From Lewinellaceae bacterium (lineage in GTDB: Bacteria; Bacteroidota; Bacteroidia; Chitinophagales; Saprospiraceae), in contig JARQTN010000137.1 in assembly GCA_029976695.1 (NCBI GenBank), positions 1 through 59,324 of the forward strand: a stretch of DNA of 59,324 bases, written 5' to 3'. The notes under the pieces are model-generated. The model was not told where the DNA came from. It worked only from the letters and a program-made list of their open reading frames with translations, and did not search any database. This document shows positions 33,124-42,124 of the stretch, piece after piece. The position numbers and the translations under genes were made by a program. Numbering within the stretch: position 1 is the first letter of the stretch; each line of letters starts with the position of its first letter.

Positions 33124-34893
33124 TTAGAATTCGACATCAAGAAGGAGCCTGGCCTGGGGTTCACCGGCTTGTTCCATGAGTTCAAGATACAAGGTTTCAG
33201 GCACGATTTCCCTGATCTGGCTCCGGATCGCTTTTGCCTGTGTTTCTCCCGGATTGAGTATTTCTTCTATGATCTTTTGAAGCGGATTCTTGAATTTTGG
33301 ATATTCGACGACCCGGTAAGTTTCAAGATTTGCCAGGCTGGCAGCTGAAGCGATGGCATCTTTGAGGTCCCCGATGCGGTCAACCAGCCCGAGTTCAAGG
33401 GCCTTTTTTCCTGTCCAGACACGACCCTGGGCTACCTTGCGCACATCTTCAACAGACATGCCTCTGCCATCAGCAACACCCTGCAGGAATAGTTCATAAT
33501 TCTTATCCACCCTCCGCTGGATGTACTTGTGTTCATTTTCCGACCATTTCAGATAAGGGGTGAATCCGGCGCTGATCGGCCCTGTCTGTACGGTGTCGAA
33601 GCGGATACCTACCTTGTCCTCGAGGAGTTCATGGACATTCGGGACCATCGTATACACACCGATTGAACCTGTGAGGGTGTTTGGAGCGGCAAAAATCGAA
33701 TCAGCTGGGGCGGAAATATAGTAACCACCTGATGCTGCAAGGTCACTCATGGAGACGACCACCTTCACCCCTTTGTCTTTCAGAGCCATGATTTGACGGT
33801 AGATCTTCTCACCTGCCAGCATGCTGCCCCCTGGTGAATTGATGCGGAACACCACTGCTTTCACCTTTTCATTCTTCCTGATCTTCTCCAGGAGGGGGAC
33901 ATATTGTCCGTCCCTGATCTGGCCATACGCCTCCTTTCCATCCCGGATCTCTCCTTCTGCATAGACCACCGCGATACGGTCCGAACCTGATCCCGAGTTC
34001 CTGTAGCTGATCGCCTGGGCATATGACTTCAGGGTGATTTCCTTCAATTCGCTGGAAGACTCAAGGCCAAGTTGCCCCTCGCTCCATTTTCTCAGGTCGC
34101 TTTTGAATCCGACCATATCGACAAGTCCGTTTGCCAGGGCATCGTCAGCATCCCTCACCTTGAATTGATAAGCCAGTTCCTTCAATTTCTGTGCTGTAAG
34201 TCCGTGTCCCCTTGCAGCGGCGACGTCTGACAGGTAAGTGCCGTACACATCTTCCAGAAACTCCTTGATCTGGAGTCGGTTTTGCGGGCTCATCTCTTTT
34301 CTCCTGAAAGGTTCTGTCGCACTTTTGAAGTCACCTGCATAATAAATATTGAAGTGGACGCCAATCTTGTCGAGGAACTCCTTGAAAAAAGGCACATAGG
34401 ATGCAATGCCCCTGAAATCGACCGTGCCGATCGGGCTTACGCAGATCTGGTCTGCGGCAGATGATATGTAATACGCCGGTTGGGTGTAATAGTCTGCATA
34501 AGCGGTGACAATTTTTCCGCTGTTCCTGAATTCCCTGATGGCTTCCAGGAATACCCGCGATTGTGCGACACCCATTGTGCTCGACATCGGTTCAATCTGG
34601 ATCCCCAGGATCCTGTCATCCTCTGCAGCTTTTTCGATGATGGAAACGATATCCTGCAGTCCAAGGATCGTGGCATCATCAAAAGACAACCGGGTCATCT
34701 CGACATTATTTGTGCGTTCCGGCACAGGATCCGGGAAATCGATTTTCAGGATTGAATTATCCTGGACAGTGGATTTCTGGCTTCCGGTAGCCAGAAATCC
34801 TGTCCCGATGATGATCATCAGGAAAAACATCAATATACCGGCAAGGAATACACCAAGGCAGGATGCAAAAGCGAACTTGAAAAATTGTCTCAT
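33124..34893 (-). CDS. sppA: Signal peptide peptidase SppA, 67K type
   Basis: 589 aa from the ATG at 34893 (four codons after an upstream Met). One N-terminal membrane span (about 8-38) is followed by a tandem SppA domain pair. The catalytic lysine sits in AGDFKSATEPF of the first half, and the nucleophile serine in DLAASGGYYIS of the second half; both are present, as in the E. coli-type enzyme. The enzyme degrades cleaved signal peptides in the membrane. Length fits the family. It lies 121 nt downstream of the dNK gene and 86 nt downstream of marR, on the same strand, with no hairpin seen before it. Confidence 0.95.
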   Translation of the reverse strand: MRQFFKFAFASCLGVFLAGILMFFLMIIIGTGFLATGSQKSTVQDNSILKIDFPDPVPERTNNVEMTRLSFDDATILGLQDIVSIIEKAAEDDRILGIQIEPMSSTMGVAQSRVFLEAIREFRNSGKIVTAYADYYTQPAYYISSAADQICVSPIGTVDFRGIASYVPFFKEFLDKIGVHFNIYYAGDFKSATEPFRRKEMSPQNRLQIKEFLEDVYGTYLSDVAAARGHGLTAQKLKELAYQFKVRDADDALANGLVDMVGFKSDLRKWSEGQLGLESSSELKEITLKSYAQAISYRNSGSGSDRIAVVYAEGEIRDGKEAYGQIRDGQYVPLLEKIRKNEKVKAVVFRINSPGGSMLAGEKIYRQIMALKDKGVKVVVSMSDLAASGGYYISAPADSIFAAPNTLTGSIGVYTMVPNVHELLEDKVGIRFDTVQTGPISAGFTPYLKWSENEHKYIQRRVDKNYELFLQGVADGRGMSVEDVRKVAQGRVWTGKKALELGLVDRIGDLKDAIASAASLANLETYRVVEYPKFKNPLQKIIEEILNPGETQAKAIRSQIREIVPETLYLELMEQAGEPQARLLLDVEF

Positions 34894-35014
34894 GTGGTCA
34901 CGCAATTATGTTCACGGAGGGGCTTTTCTGCCCATCAGTTGTGAATGTAATGCAAAGCATCGGAAAATAGTTCTCAGTACTATACCAACGACAACAACGA
35001 GCAGACCAATTGGA

Positions 35015-35665
35015 TCAAATCCTCAGGGATACCCTGTGGATGCCGGGCATGTATTGCCTCGAAATGAGGCGCTTGATCTCTGTGTAATGGTCCCCGTTGG
35101 ACAGGTAATCCATATCTTCCACATCGACAATCAGGATCGGGTAGTTCATCTGGCTCCGGAAGAACTCGAAATATGAGTCCTGGATGCTTTGCAAATAAGC
35201 AGTGGAGATGTTCCGCTCGTATGACCGATCCCTTTTGCGGATCAATTCAAGCAACTTGACCGGCGATCGATGCAGGTACACGAGCAGGTCAGGCGGCGGA
35301 AAACTGTTGTTGAGGATGGTGAAGAGCCGCTGGAAGAGTTTGTACTCCTGGTCGGTCAGGTTGTTGCGGGCAAAGATCAGTGTTTTCCAGAAGCAATAAT
35401 CAGAAACGGCAAAGTCAAAGAACAGGTCCTGGTTGAGCAGGTCTTTCTGCAGTTGCTTGTGCCTTTCGGTCATAAAAAACAGCTCCACAGTAAAGGCGTA
35501 CCTGTCCGGGTCTTCATAGAAGTAGGGAAGGAATGGATTGTCACTGAATTCTTCAAGGATCAGGCGGCAACTGTATTCCCGCGCCAGCATGTGGCATAAT
35601 GTCGTTTTCCCCGTTCCGATATTCCCCTCAATGCACACATATTTATATGGAATCTGCTGGCTCAT
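35015..35665 (-). CDS. Deoxynucleoside kinase
   Basis: 216 aa. The P-loop CIEGNIGTGKTTL is at about 11-23, and the substrate-binding helix IFEEFSDNP-like region (LILEEFSDNPFLPYFY) and the DRSYERN (LID-type arginines, about 146-152) match the Drosophila dNK/bacterial dAK-dGK family. It phosphorylates deoxynucleosides with ATP for salvage; which base it prefers cannot be told here. Cytoplasmic. The start codon overlaps the last 23 nt of folK, implying translational coupling; sppA follows 121 nt downstream. Confidence 0.9.
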   Translation of the reverse strand: MSQQIPYKYVCIEGNIGTGKTTLCHMLAREYSCRLILEEFSDNPFLPYFYEDPDRYAFTVELFFMTERHKQLQKDLLNQDLFFDFAVSDYCFWKTLIFARNNLTDQEYKLFQRLFTILNNSFPPPDLLVYLHRSPVKLLELIRKRDRSYERNISTAYLQSIQDSYFEFFRSQMNYPILIVDVEDMDYLSNGDHYTEIKRLISRQYMPGIHRVSLRI

Positions 35666-36149
35666 GAGCCGCTAAGATAAACACTTCTTTCTGATCCTTG
35701 CACCCCTCCAGCATGGCGGAGACAGGGATTTTCAGGATGGGGTGGATCAGCCCGGGCGCAATCTCCGCAAGGGGCTCGAGGACGAATTTCCTTTCCCCGA
35801 TGAGCGGGTGGGGCACCGTAAGATCAGGCTGTTGAATGACCTGATCATCCCAAAACAAGATGTCGATATCAATTGTCCTGGCCACGTATTTTCGGGATCG
35901 CTCCCTGCCCAGTGAGCCTTCGATTTGATGGATGAATTGCAGCAGCGATCCAGGATCAAGTTCCGTTTCTAACAGGATGACCTGATTCAGGAAAAGGTCA
36001 TGGGAATCCATACCCCAGGGCTCTGTGGCGTACAGGGCACTTTCTTTCAGGATCTTTCCCGCTTTTTCCTCAAGCAATTTTTTTGCCCTGTCCATGTATA
36101 CAAGACGAGGCCGGATGTTGGATCCTAATATGAGATATGTTTTGTGCAT
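35643..36149 (-). CDS. folK: 2-amino-4-hydroxy-6-hydroxymethyldihydropteridine pyrophosphokinase (HPPK)
   Basis: 168 aa from the ATG at 36149; the longer reading adds 13 residues without family similarity. Signature elements: YLILGSNIRPRL at the start, ALYATEPWGMDSHDLFLNQVI, and the RTIDIDILFW (metal-binding Asp pair) with PHPLIGERKFVLEPLAEIAP. The enzyme transfers pyrophosphate from ATP to the pterin alcohol in folate synthesis. Cytoplasmic. The dNK gene overlaps its 3' end by 23 nt; the Na+/alanine symporter gene is 51 nt upstream. Confidence 0.95.
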   Translation of the reverse strand: MHKTYLILGSNIRPRLVYMDRAKKLLEEKAGKILKESALYATEPWGMDSHDLFLNQVILLETELDPGSLLQFIHQIEGSLGRERSRKYVARTIDIDILFWDDQVIQQPDLTVPHPLIGERKFVLEPLAEIAPGLIHPILKIPVSAMLEGCKDQKEVFILAAHEPADSI

Positions 36150-36200
36150 CACTATATAGAAACGGTCGCAAATCTCCGACTGTTCCATGGATTCCCGGTT

Positions 36201-37832
36201 TTATGAGATGCGTACAAAATTCCTGATCGCGCTCAGGTATCTCCTGAGTTCGTCTCGTACTTTCGGGAAAAGGAAAAACAAGCCGATCATGTTGGGAAAC
36301 ACCAGTGCAAGGATCATGGCATCCGAAAAGTCGAATACCGCCTGCATGGATGATGCTGCCCCGATCACCACGAAAACGCAGAAAAGGACTTTATATGTCA
36401 GGTCCATGGCCTTGCTTCTTCCGAACAGGAACTTCCATGATTGCAGCCCGTAGTAGGACCAGGAAATCATGGTCGAAATGGCAAAAAGCACGACCGCGAT
36501 CGTCAGCACGTACGGGAACCACGGAATCACACTTTCAAAGGCCAGTGAAGTGAGATCCACCCCGCCGATCGTTGTGCCGTCAATCACGACATTGCCCTGG
36601 CCGTCACCTCCATACAGGAACTGGCCGTTCCCGTGGTTGAAAATGATAATCACCAAGGCGGTCATGGTACAGATGACAACGGTATCGATAAATGGCTCAA
36701 GGAGTGCAACCAGCCCCTCTGAAGCCGGATACCTCGTCCGCACTGCAGAGTGTGCGATGGCTGCAGACCCGGCACCTGCCTCATTGGAGAATACGGCCCT
36801 CCGGAACCCGGTGATCAGGACGCCAAAAAATCCGCCGACGGTCGCCTGCGGGGAGAACGCTTCCACCACAATGCTTTTCAGGGCTTCCCCGACAAAAGAG
36901 ATATTGCCGATGATCACGATCAGGCAGGCAATGATATATACGACTGCCATGAAGGGAACGATTTTCTCAGTGACCGAAGCGATCCTCTTGATCCCGCCGA
37001 TAATGACCGCCCCAACGACAAGCATCAGGATAAAACCGATCCAGAAACCAGTCGCCCCGCCGGAAATGCCGAAAGAGGAGGCTAACTGCGAAGCGGCCTG
37101 ATTAGCCTGTACCGCGTTTCCTCCGCCGAATGAGGCGCCGATGCACAGGAAGGCAAAAAGAAAGGCCAGTGCCTTGCCGAAGCCCGGGAATCCCCTGTCC
37201 TTCAGGCCTTTGGACAGGTAGTACATGGGCCCGCCGTAAACCGTTCCATCTGGCCCGATGTCCCGGTATTTCACCCCGAGCGTACACTCGACGAATTTTG
37301 TGGACATGCCGAGCAACCCACAGATGATCATCCAGAATGTGGCACCGGGGCCACCAATTGCAATGGCAAGGGCGACACCAGCGATATTCCCCAGCCCTAC
37401 AGTGCCTGATACTGCCGTGGCCAGTGCCTGGAAATGACTCACTTCGCCCTCCTTGCTCTCATCCTTGATCGTGTCGATGACATCGCCTTCCACGATGTTC
37501 ACCTCGGCCTTTGACTCAGCTTCATGGTGGTCGATGTCGTCAAAATGCCCACGGACCACACGGATGGAAGTCGGGAACTTTACGAGGTTGACAAATTTGA
37601 AATACACGGTAAAGAAGGCAGCCCCGAAAACAAGCAGGATGACGACAAGCGGTATGCCTGTACCGGGTACTTGCCAGAAGACGATGCTCTCCCACACGGC
37701 GGTGATCGGCTCAAACCATTCATTGATACGTTCGTCGAGCCCCATTTGATCACCCGATTCCTGTGCAAATGAGTAGACATGTGCACTCAGAAGGAGAATG
37801 GAAAGAACACTCAGGCGTTTTATGATTTTCAT
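36201..37832 (-). CDS. Sodium/alanine(glycine) symporter, AGCS family
   Basis: 543 aa from the ATG at 37832. An N-terminal signal-like segment (MKIIKRLSVLSILLLSAHVYSFAQ) precedes about ten membrane spans. Family motifs include the GTVGLGNIAGVALAIAIGGPGATFWM stretch (Na+ and substrate site) and FSNEAGAGSAAIAHSAV. It imports alanine or glycine with sodium. A cytoplasmic, acidic insert (about 95-135, DHHEAESKAEVNIVEGDVI) between spans is longer than in shorter relatives. It is the first gene of the run with folK and dNK on this strand; the pairing looks positional rather than functional. Confidence 0.95.
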   Translation of the reverse strand: MKIIKRLSVLSILLLSAHVYSFAQESGDQMGLDERINEWFEPITAVWESIVFWQVPGTGIPLVVILLVFGAAFFTVYFKFVNLVKFPTSIRVVRGHFDDIDHHEAESKAEVNIVEGDVIDTIKDESKEGEVSHFQALATAVSGTVGLGNIAGVALAIAIGGPGATFWMIICGLLGMSTKFVECTLGVKYRDIGPDGTVYGGPMYYLSKGLKDRGFPGFGKALAFLFAFLCIGASFGGGNAVQANQAASQLASSFGISGGATGFWIGFILMLVVGAVIIGGIKRIASVTEKIVPFMAVVYIIACLIVIIGNISFVGEALKSIVVEAFSPQATVGGFFGVLITGFRRAVFSNEAGAGSAAIAHSAVRTRYPASEGLVALLEPFIDTVVICTMTALVIIIFNHGNGQFLYGGDGQGNVVIDGTTIGGVDLTSLAFESVIPWFPYVLTIAVVLFAISTMISWSYYGLQSWKFLFGRSKAMDLTYKVLFCVFVVIGAASSMQAVFDFSDAMILALVFPNMIGLFFLFPKVRDELRRYLSAIRNFVRIS

Positions 37833-37940
37833 AGAGCTGGTCGTTTTTGTTGGTTTTTGCCTTGTGTATTGAGATTTACACGCTGACAAAAAAACGAAAC
37901 TATTTGAATATCACATGAGAAGCACCGCTTTTTTCTGGAT

Positions 37941-39242
37941 TTATGTCACTTGTTTTTTGATCCTCCAGGGCATCGGGAAGTGGTTTTTTATCCTGTTTCC
38001 CAGGTTTTTGATCCACCCGAGCGGGACATCACGGAATGTCAATAGGTACCATCCGGGTTTTGTGCCCTGCGGAACGGTAATTTGTTCAGATCGCTGCAGG
38101 TATCGGACTGCCTGCTCAATGTCGACCTCGATGCGGGGGACCTGTTCAGATATGCTGGCAGACACGGCAAGTGCATGTGCAGGTATGAGCGTCGTTTTTT
38201 TGATTTGGCCCAATTCCAGTAATGGCCTGCTCCTCGGCAGGGCATCCAGGATATCCTCTAAAAATGGCCTTGTCTCGGAAGGGCATGCAAACAGGCTGTT
38301 GTCCGGATGTCGGAAGCAGGAAAATTCCTGCGGGTTTGCCAGGTACGGCATCACCTCTGGAGGAGTTTTGACAGGCTCCCAATTTCCTGGCGAGCGCCGT
38401 TTCTTTTTGGCGCTGTATTGCACAATGATATCATCGGGTTTTTGCAATACGGAGAAAAAGAAGCCCTCACCGCGCGTGAATTCGGGAGACGCCTGGTAAC
38501 CAGAGGCATCGCCTTTTGCTTTCCTTTGCAGGCCCCAATCTTCGTTGATGCGGGTTTGGACACTCCAGAGACCGAATGTGCGCACCATCCAGTCCACATT
38601 ATCAATATTCTCCATATCGTTGAATGTGCAGGTCGCGTACACAAGGAATCCACCCGGTTTCAATGCCGGCAGGATGTCTGCCAGGATCCGCCTCTGCCGA
38701 AGGGAACAATGCCTGACATTCTCCTCGGACCATTGTTCCGCAGCCCTGGCATCCTTTCGCCAAAGTCCTTCGCCGGAACACGGAGCATCCACAAGGACGA
38801 GGTCAAAAACAGGACCCAGGCGCTGGAAGTCCCTGGGGTCATGGTTTGTCAAAATGACATTTGGCAATCCCCACTTGGTCATATTCTCTACCAGGACCAT
38901 GTATCTTGACCTGATCACTTCATTTGTGACCAGGACATCGTGATTCCCCAGAGCAGAAGCAAGCAAAGTGGATTTTCCACCGGGTGCACCGCAGAGGTCG
39001 AGTACCTTCATCTCCTCATGCCGTGGCAGCTGGCGGACGACATGGCCGACCAACATGCTTGAGGGCTCCTGTACATAGTAGGCACCGGCATGAAACAGCG
39101 GGTCGAAAGTGAATGAAGGTCTTTCTGCAAGGTAATAGCCGGATTCAGACCAGGGAACGGGATCTTCGAGCGGGAAGAGGTAGTCCCCCGGTTTTTTGTT
39201 CCTGTTGATCCTGATGGATGTATATGCTTCCTGACCTGCCAC
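37941..39242 (-). CDS. RsmF-like rRNA m5C methyltransferase (NOL1/NOP2/Sun family)
   Basis: 433 aa from a GTG at 39242. The SAM-binding motif DLCGAPGGKSTLLASAL is at about 82-98; the two catalytic cysteines are in VDAPCSGEGL (Cys in motif IV) and VYATCTF (motif VI). It transfers a methyl group to cytosine C5 in 16S rRNA. The C-terminal ~100 residues form the PUA-like RNA-binding module found in RsmF. The N-terminus is short: the family's first helices (about 25-30 residues) are missing, and a stop codon lies only three codons upstream in the same frame, at the end of ubiD. The start, therefore, could not be further upstream unless the ubiD TAG is read through. Confidence 0.88.
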   Translation of the reverse strand: MAGQEAYTSIRINRNKKPGDYLFPLEDPVPWSESGYYLAERPSFTFDPLFHAGAYYVQEPSSMLVGHVVRQLPRHEEMKVLDLCGAPGGKSTLLASALGNHDVLVTNEVIRSRYMVLVENMTKWGLPNVILTNHDPRDFQRLGPVFDLVLVDAPCSGEGLWRKDARAAEQWSEENVRHCSLRQRRILADILPALKPGGFLVYATCTFNDMENIDNVDWMVRTFGLWSVQTRINEDWGLQRKAKGDASGYQASPEFTRGEGFFFSVLQKPDDIIVQYSAKKKRRSPGNWEPVKTPPEVMPYLANPQEFSCFRHPDNSLFACPSETRPFLEDILDALPRSRPLLELGQIKKTTLIPAHALAVSASISEQVPRIEVDIEQAVRYLQRSEQITVPQGTKPGWYLLTFRDVPLGWIKNLGNRIKNHFPMPWRIKKQVT

Positions 39243-39248
39243 GGCTGG

Positions 39249-41066
39249 CTAAAGCTTCAGTTTGTGAAACAGCTTGTCGACGCGCTTTGAAACAGCAGGG
39301 TCTTCGATCAGGGGTGGTGCATGGTGCGGCTTGCTCCGAGCATCGATCACAAGCGGCCCTTTGCATCCCCAGTGCTTGAATTCGGTAAATGCCTGTACAC
39401 CATAGATATCATGTGACGGGTTCGATCGTGTAAAGGCGGCCCAGAGAAAGTTGTTGATGTGCCGGCTGACAAATGCCGAGTCATCCACAGCAAGGATGAG
39501 CGGGTAACCATCCAGTTGCTGGCTGGACAGGGCGGAGGTCAACTGGTCCATTTCTTTTTGTGCAGCCTGGTAATCGTGAAACCGGGGTCCTTCGATCGCA
39601 AGAATGCCTGGAAGCGCAATTCGGGGATTCTTCCAGGGGCCGGGTAGCGTATGTTCGGAACTTACGGCATGCGCAAGACTTCGAACCTTTTTTCCCCGGC
39701 AGGCGATCACCAGCTTTGACCCTGCATTCCAGCCCTGACCTGAATAATCAAGGGTATCGATGGTCGTTTTTGTATGGAAATGAAGGTCCCTTTTCCAATC
39801 CACCCGCTCCAGGACATGCTGGAAAAAACGGCCCATGTCATGTGTAGACAATGCAGGATCGTCTTCCTGGGCGGCAATGATCAGGTATTTGGCAAGGGAC
39901 GTCTGGCCTTTGCCCAGGAGATGGTTTGCGATCGTCAGGATCTCCTCCGGCACCTTTTCCCTGAAAGGCATATATCGTTCCTTGCCAATGGCCAGCAAAA
40001 GAGGGTGCACACCTGCAGCATCGACTGCATTTAATTCGACCAGCCCTGGAAATTCAGAAGGTGTCAGCGGGCCGACCAGTTCATGGATCAGGTGGCCGAA
40101 GCTCGAGTCCTCCTGTGGGGGGCGCCCGACCACGGTAAAGTGCCAGATGGGATCTTTCCGGTGATAGACACCTTCCACGCGCATGACAGGAAAATCATGT
40201 TCGAGGCTGTAGTACCCCAGGTGGTCACCAAAAGGCCCTTCCGGCTTTTTGACATCTTTCAGGATGGTGCCCACAATGCAGAAATCAGCCTGTGCAGACA
40301 GCACGTGGCCATTGTGGAAGAAGTATCTGAACCGGCTCCCGTTGAGTAATCCGGCGAAGCTGAGTTCGCTCAAACCTTCGGGAAGCGGCATGATCGCCGC
40401 GAACGCGTTTGACGGTGGCCCTCCAATGGCTACAGTTGCCCGAAAAGGCGCGTCACTGTGATTATATAATGTGTGGTGCACGCCAATGCCCCTGTGCAGT
40501 TGATAGTGCATTCCGACTTCTTCATTCAGGATGTACCTGTTGCCATTGAGCTGCACCCTGTACATGCCGACATTGGACTGCATGATCTTCCCGGAACCCG
40601 GTGGGAGGGTAATGACTTGTGGGAGCGTCACAAAAGCGCCACCGTCATCCGGCCAGGATTTGACCAGCGGTAATTGGTCAATTGTAGTCGATCCGTAAAG
40701 CACCTCTTTCTTCCACCGTGCCTTTACAGGGAGTCCATGAAGCGCTGTGACAGGCATTCCCATGTACTTCATCGGGTCGCGCAGGATGGCAGTAGGATCT
40801 GCTTTAAGCCGAATAAGCTTCTCCACTTTTTGCAGCTCATGCCTGAACAAAAACTTGGTACGCTCAAAGGTGCCGTACAGATTGCTCAGTGCCTGAAACG
40901 GGCTTCCTTTGACCCGTTCAAAAAGGATTGCCGGACCCTTGCGGTCAAAAATCCGCCGGTGCACTTCAGCCATCTCGAGTTCCGGGTCAACTTCCTCCGG
41001 GATCCTGAGCAACATCCCGTTCCGTTCGAGGTCCCGGGCAGCATCCCGGAGACTGCGATATCCCAT
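39249..41066 (-). CDS. UbiD-family prenyl-FMN-dependent decarboxylase
   Basis: 605 aa. The opening YRSLRDAARDLERNGMLLRIPEEVDPELEMAEV and the GPFGDHLGYYSLEHDFPV motif, together with the IAIGGPPSNAFAA-like core (TVAIGGPPSNAF), are diagnostic. The enzyme uses prenylated FMN to decarboxylate an aromatic or polyprenyl-aromatic acid; in menaquinone- or ubiquinone-related pathways this is the step after prenylation. The substrate is not fixed by the sequence. Its partner prenyltransferase (UbiX) is not in the window. It ends 6 nt before the methyltransferase start; divergent thyA begins 100 nt away. Cytoplasmic or membrane-associated. Confidence 0.92.
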   Translation of the reverse strand: MGYRSLRDAARDLERNGMLLRIPEEVDPELEMAEVHRRIFDRKGPAILFERVKGSPFQALSNLYGTFERTKFLFRHELQKVEKLIRLKADPTAILRDPMKYMGMPVTALHGLPVKARWKKEVLYGSTTIDQLPLVKSWPDDGGAFVTLPQVITLPPGSGKIMQSNVGMYRVQLNGNRYILNEEVGMHYQLHRGIGVHHTLYNHSDAPFRATVAIGGPPSNAFAAIMPLPEGLSELSFAGLLNGSRFRYFFHNGHVLSAQADFCIVGTILKDVKKPEGPFGDHLGYYSLEHDFPVMRVEGVYHRKDPIWHFTVVGRPPQEDSSFGHLIHELVGPLTPSEFPGLVELNAVDAAGVHPLLLAIGKERYMPFREKVPEEILTIANHLLGKGQTSLAKYLIIAAQEDDPALSTHDMGRFFQHVLERVDWKRDLHFHTKTTIDTLDYSGQGWNAGSKLVIACRGKKVRSLAHAVSSEHTLPGPWKNPRIALPGILAIEGPRFHDYQAAQKEMDQLTSALSSQQLDGYPLILAVDDSAFVSRHINNFLWAAFTRSNPSHDIYGVQAFTEFKHWGCKGPLVIDARSKPHHAPPLIEDPAVSKRVDKLFHKLKL

Positions 41067-41166
41067 AAATCAGTATTTATTCTTGTAAAACTAAAAAGGA
41101 TTTTAGGTGAAATTTGTTTTTGTTTATTTCTTTGCATGATCATTTTACATATATATTCTTAGGGTT

Positions 41167-41961
41167 ATGCGTCAGTATCTGGATCTGTTACAGCACATTC
41201 TTGACCATGGAACCGATAAGTCCGACAGGACAGGAACCGGAACAAGGAGCGTGTTCGGATACCAGATGCGCTTTGACCTGTCAGACGGATTTCCGCTGTG
41301 CACGACAAAAAAGCTGCATGTGCGGTCCATCATTTATGAATTGCTCTGGTTTCTCAAAGGGGATACGAATGTCAAATATCTGCAGGAGCATGGTGTCCGG
41401 ATCTGGAACGAGTGGGCGGATGCAAACGGAAACCTGGGCCCGGTATACGGAAAACAATGGCGCAGCTGGGAAGCTCCTGACGGAACAACAGTAGACCAGA
41501 TCAGCAGGGCGGTGGACCTGATCCGGAATAATCCCGATTCAAGGCGGATCATCGTAAATGCCTGGAATGTGGGAGAACTCAAGGAGATGGCCCTGACGCC
41601 TTGTCATTGCCTTTTCCAGTTTTATGTCCTGGATGGAAAACTGTCGTGCCAGCTGTACCAGCGATCTGCAGATACCTTTCTTGGCGTCCCGTTCAATATA
41701 GCGTCATATGCGTTGCTGACACACATGATCGCTCACGTATGTGGCCTGCAGGTCGGTGAATTCGTACATACATTTGGCGATGTTCATCTATACACGAATC
41801 ATTTTGATCAGGCGCGCCTGCAATTGTCGCGGGAGCCAAGGCCGTTGCCTCAACTGAAAATAAACAGGCAGGTGTCTTCCATTTTTGATTTCCGGTACGA
41901 GGATTTCGAAATTCTTGACTACAATCCGCATCCGCACATCAAGGCAGCTGTGTCTGTTTAA
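41167..41961 (+). CDS. thyA: Thymidylate synthase
   Basis: 264 aa, the standard length. [11 protein letters not shown] (phosphate loop), [12 protein letters not shown] (catalytic region with Glu/Trp), [14 protein letters not shown] (nucleophile Cys), and [19 protein letters not shown] (dUMP-binding) are all intact. It converts dUMP to dTMP with methylenetetrahydrofolate. The classical enzyme fits with folK nearby. It is divergent from ubiD and followed by 163 nt that hold an inverted repeat and the act operon promoter. Confidence 0.98.
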   Translation: MRQYLDLLQHILDHGTDKSDRTGTGTRSVFGYQMRFDLSDGFPLCTTKKLHVRSIIYELLWFLKGDTNVKYLQEHGVRIWNEWADANGNLGPVYGKQWRSWEAPDGTTVDQISRAVDLIRNNPDSRRIIVNAWNVGELKEMALTPCHCLFQFYVLDGKLSCQLYQRSADTFLGVPFNIASYALLTHMIAHVCGLQVGEFVHTFGDVHLYTNHFDQARLQLSREPRPLPQLKINRQVSSIFDFRYEDFEILDYNPHPHIKAAVSV

Positions 41962-42008
41962 TGAAAAACTGTGCGATCTGGACGGGGTAAAATAGCGTTA
42001 TTTAGAAT

Positions 42009-42024
42009 TTATCTAAATAGATAA
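42009..42024. promoter_or_regulatory. Perfect inverted repeat upstream of the act operon
   Basis: TTATCTA-AA-TAGATAA is a perfect 7-bp inverted repeat located just before the proposed act promoter, where an activator or repressor site would be expected. No regulator is identified; it may also act as the end of thyA transcription. Confidence 0.4.
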
Positions 42025-42039
42025 CTCAGACATCCTTTT

Positions 42040-42071
42040 ATTGTTTTAAGATGAGGTGAATCTTATTTTTG
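42040..42071 (+). promoter_or_regulatory. Candidate act operon promoter
   Basis: TATTTTTG at 42064-42071 fits the Bacteroidota -7 consensus TAnnTTTG, and a TTG at 42041-42043 sits 20 nt upstream as a -33 element. Transcription would start about 45 nt before the actA start codon at 42125. Pattern match only. Confidence 0.4.
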
Positions 42072-42124
42072 CCGTGATTTAACAGTTCGATTACACATTT
42101 ACAATTATCATATATATAAAGTAC

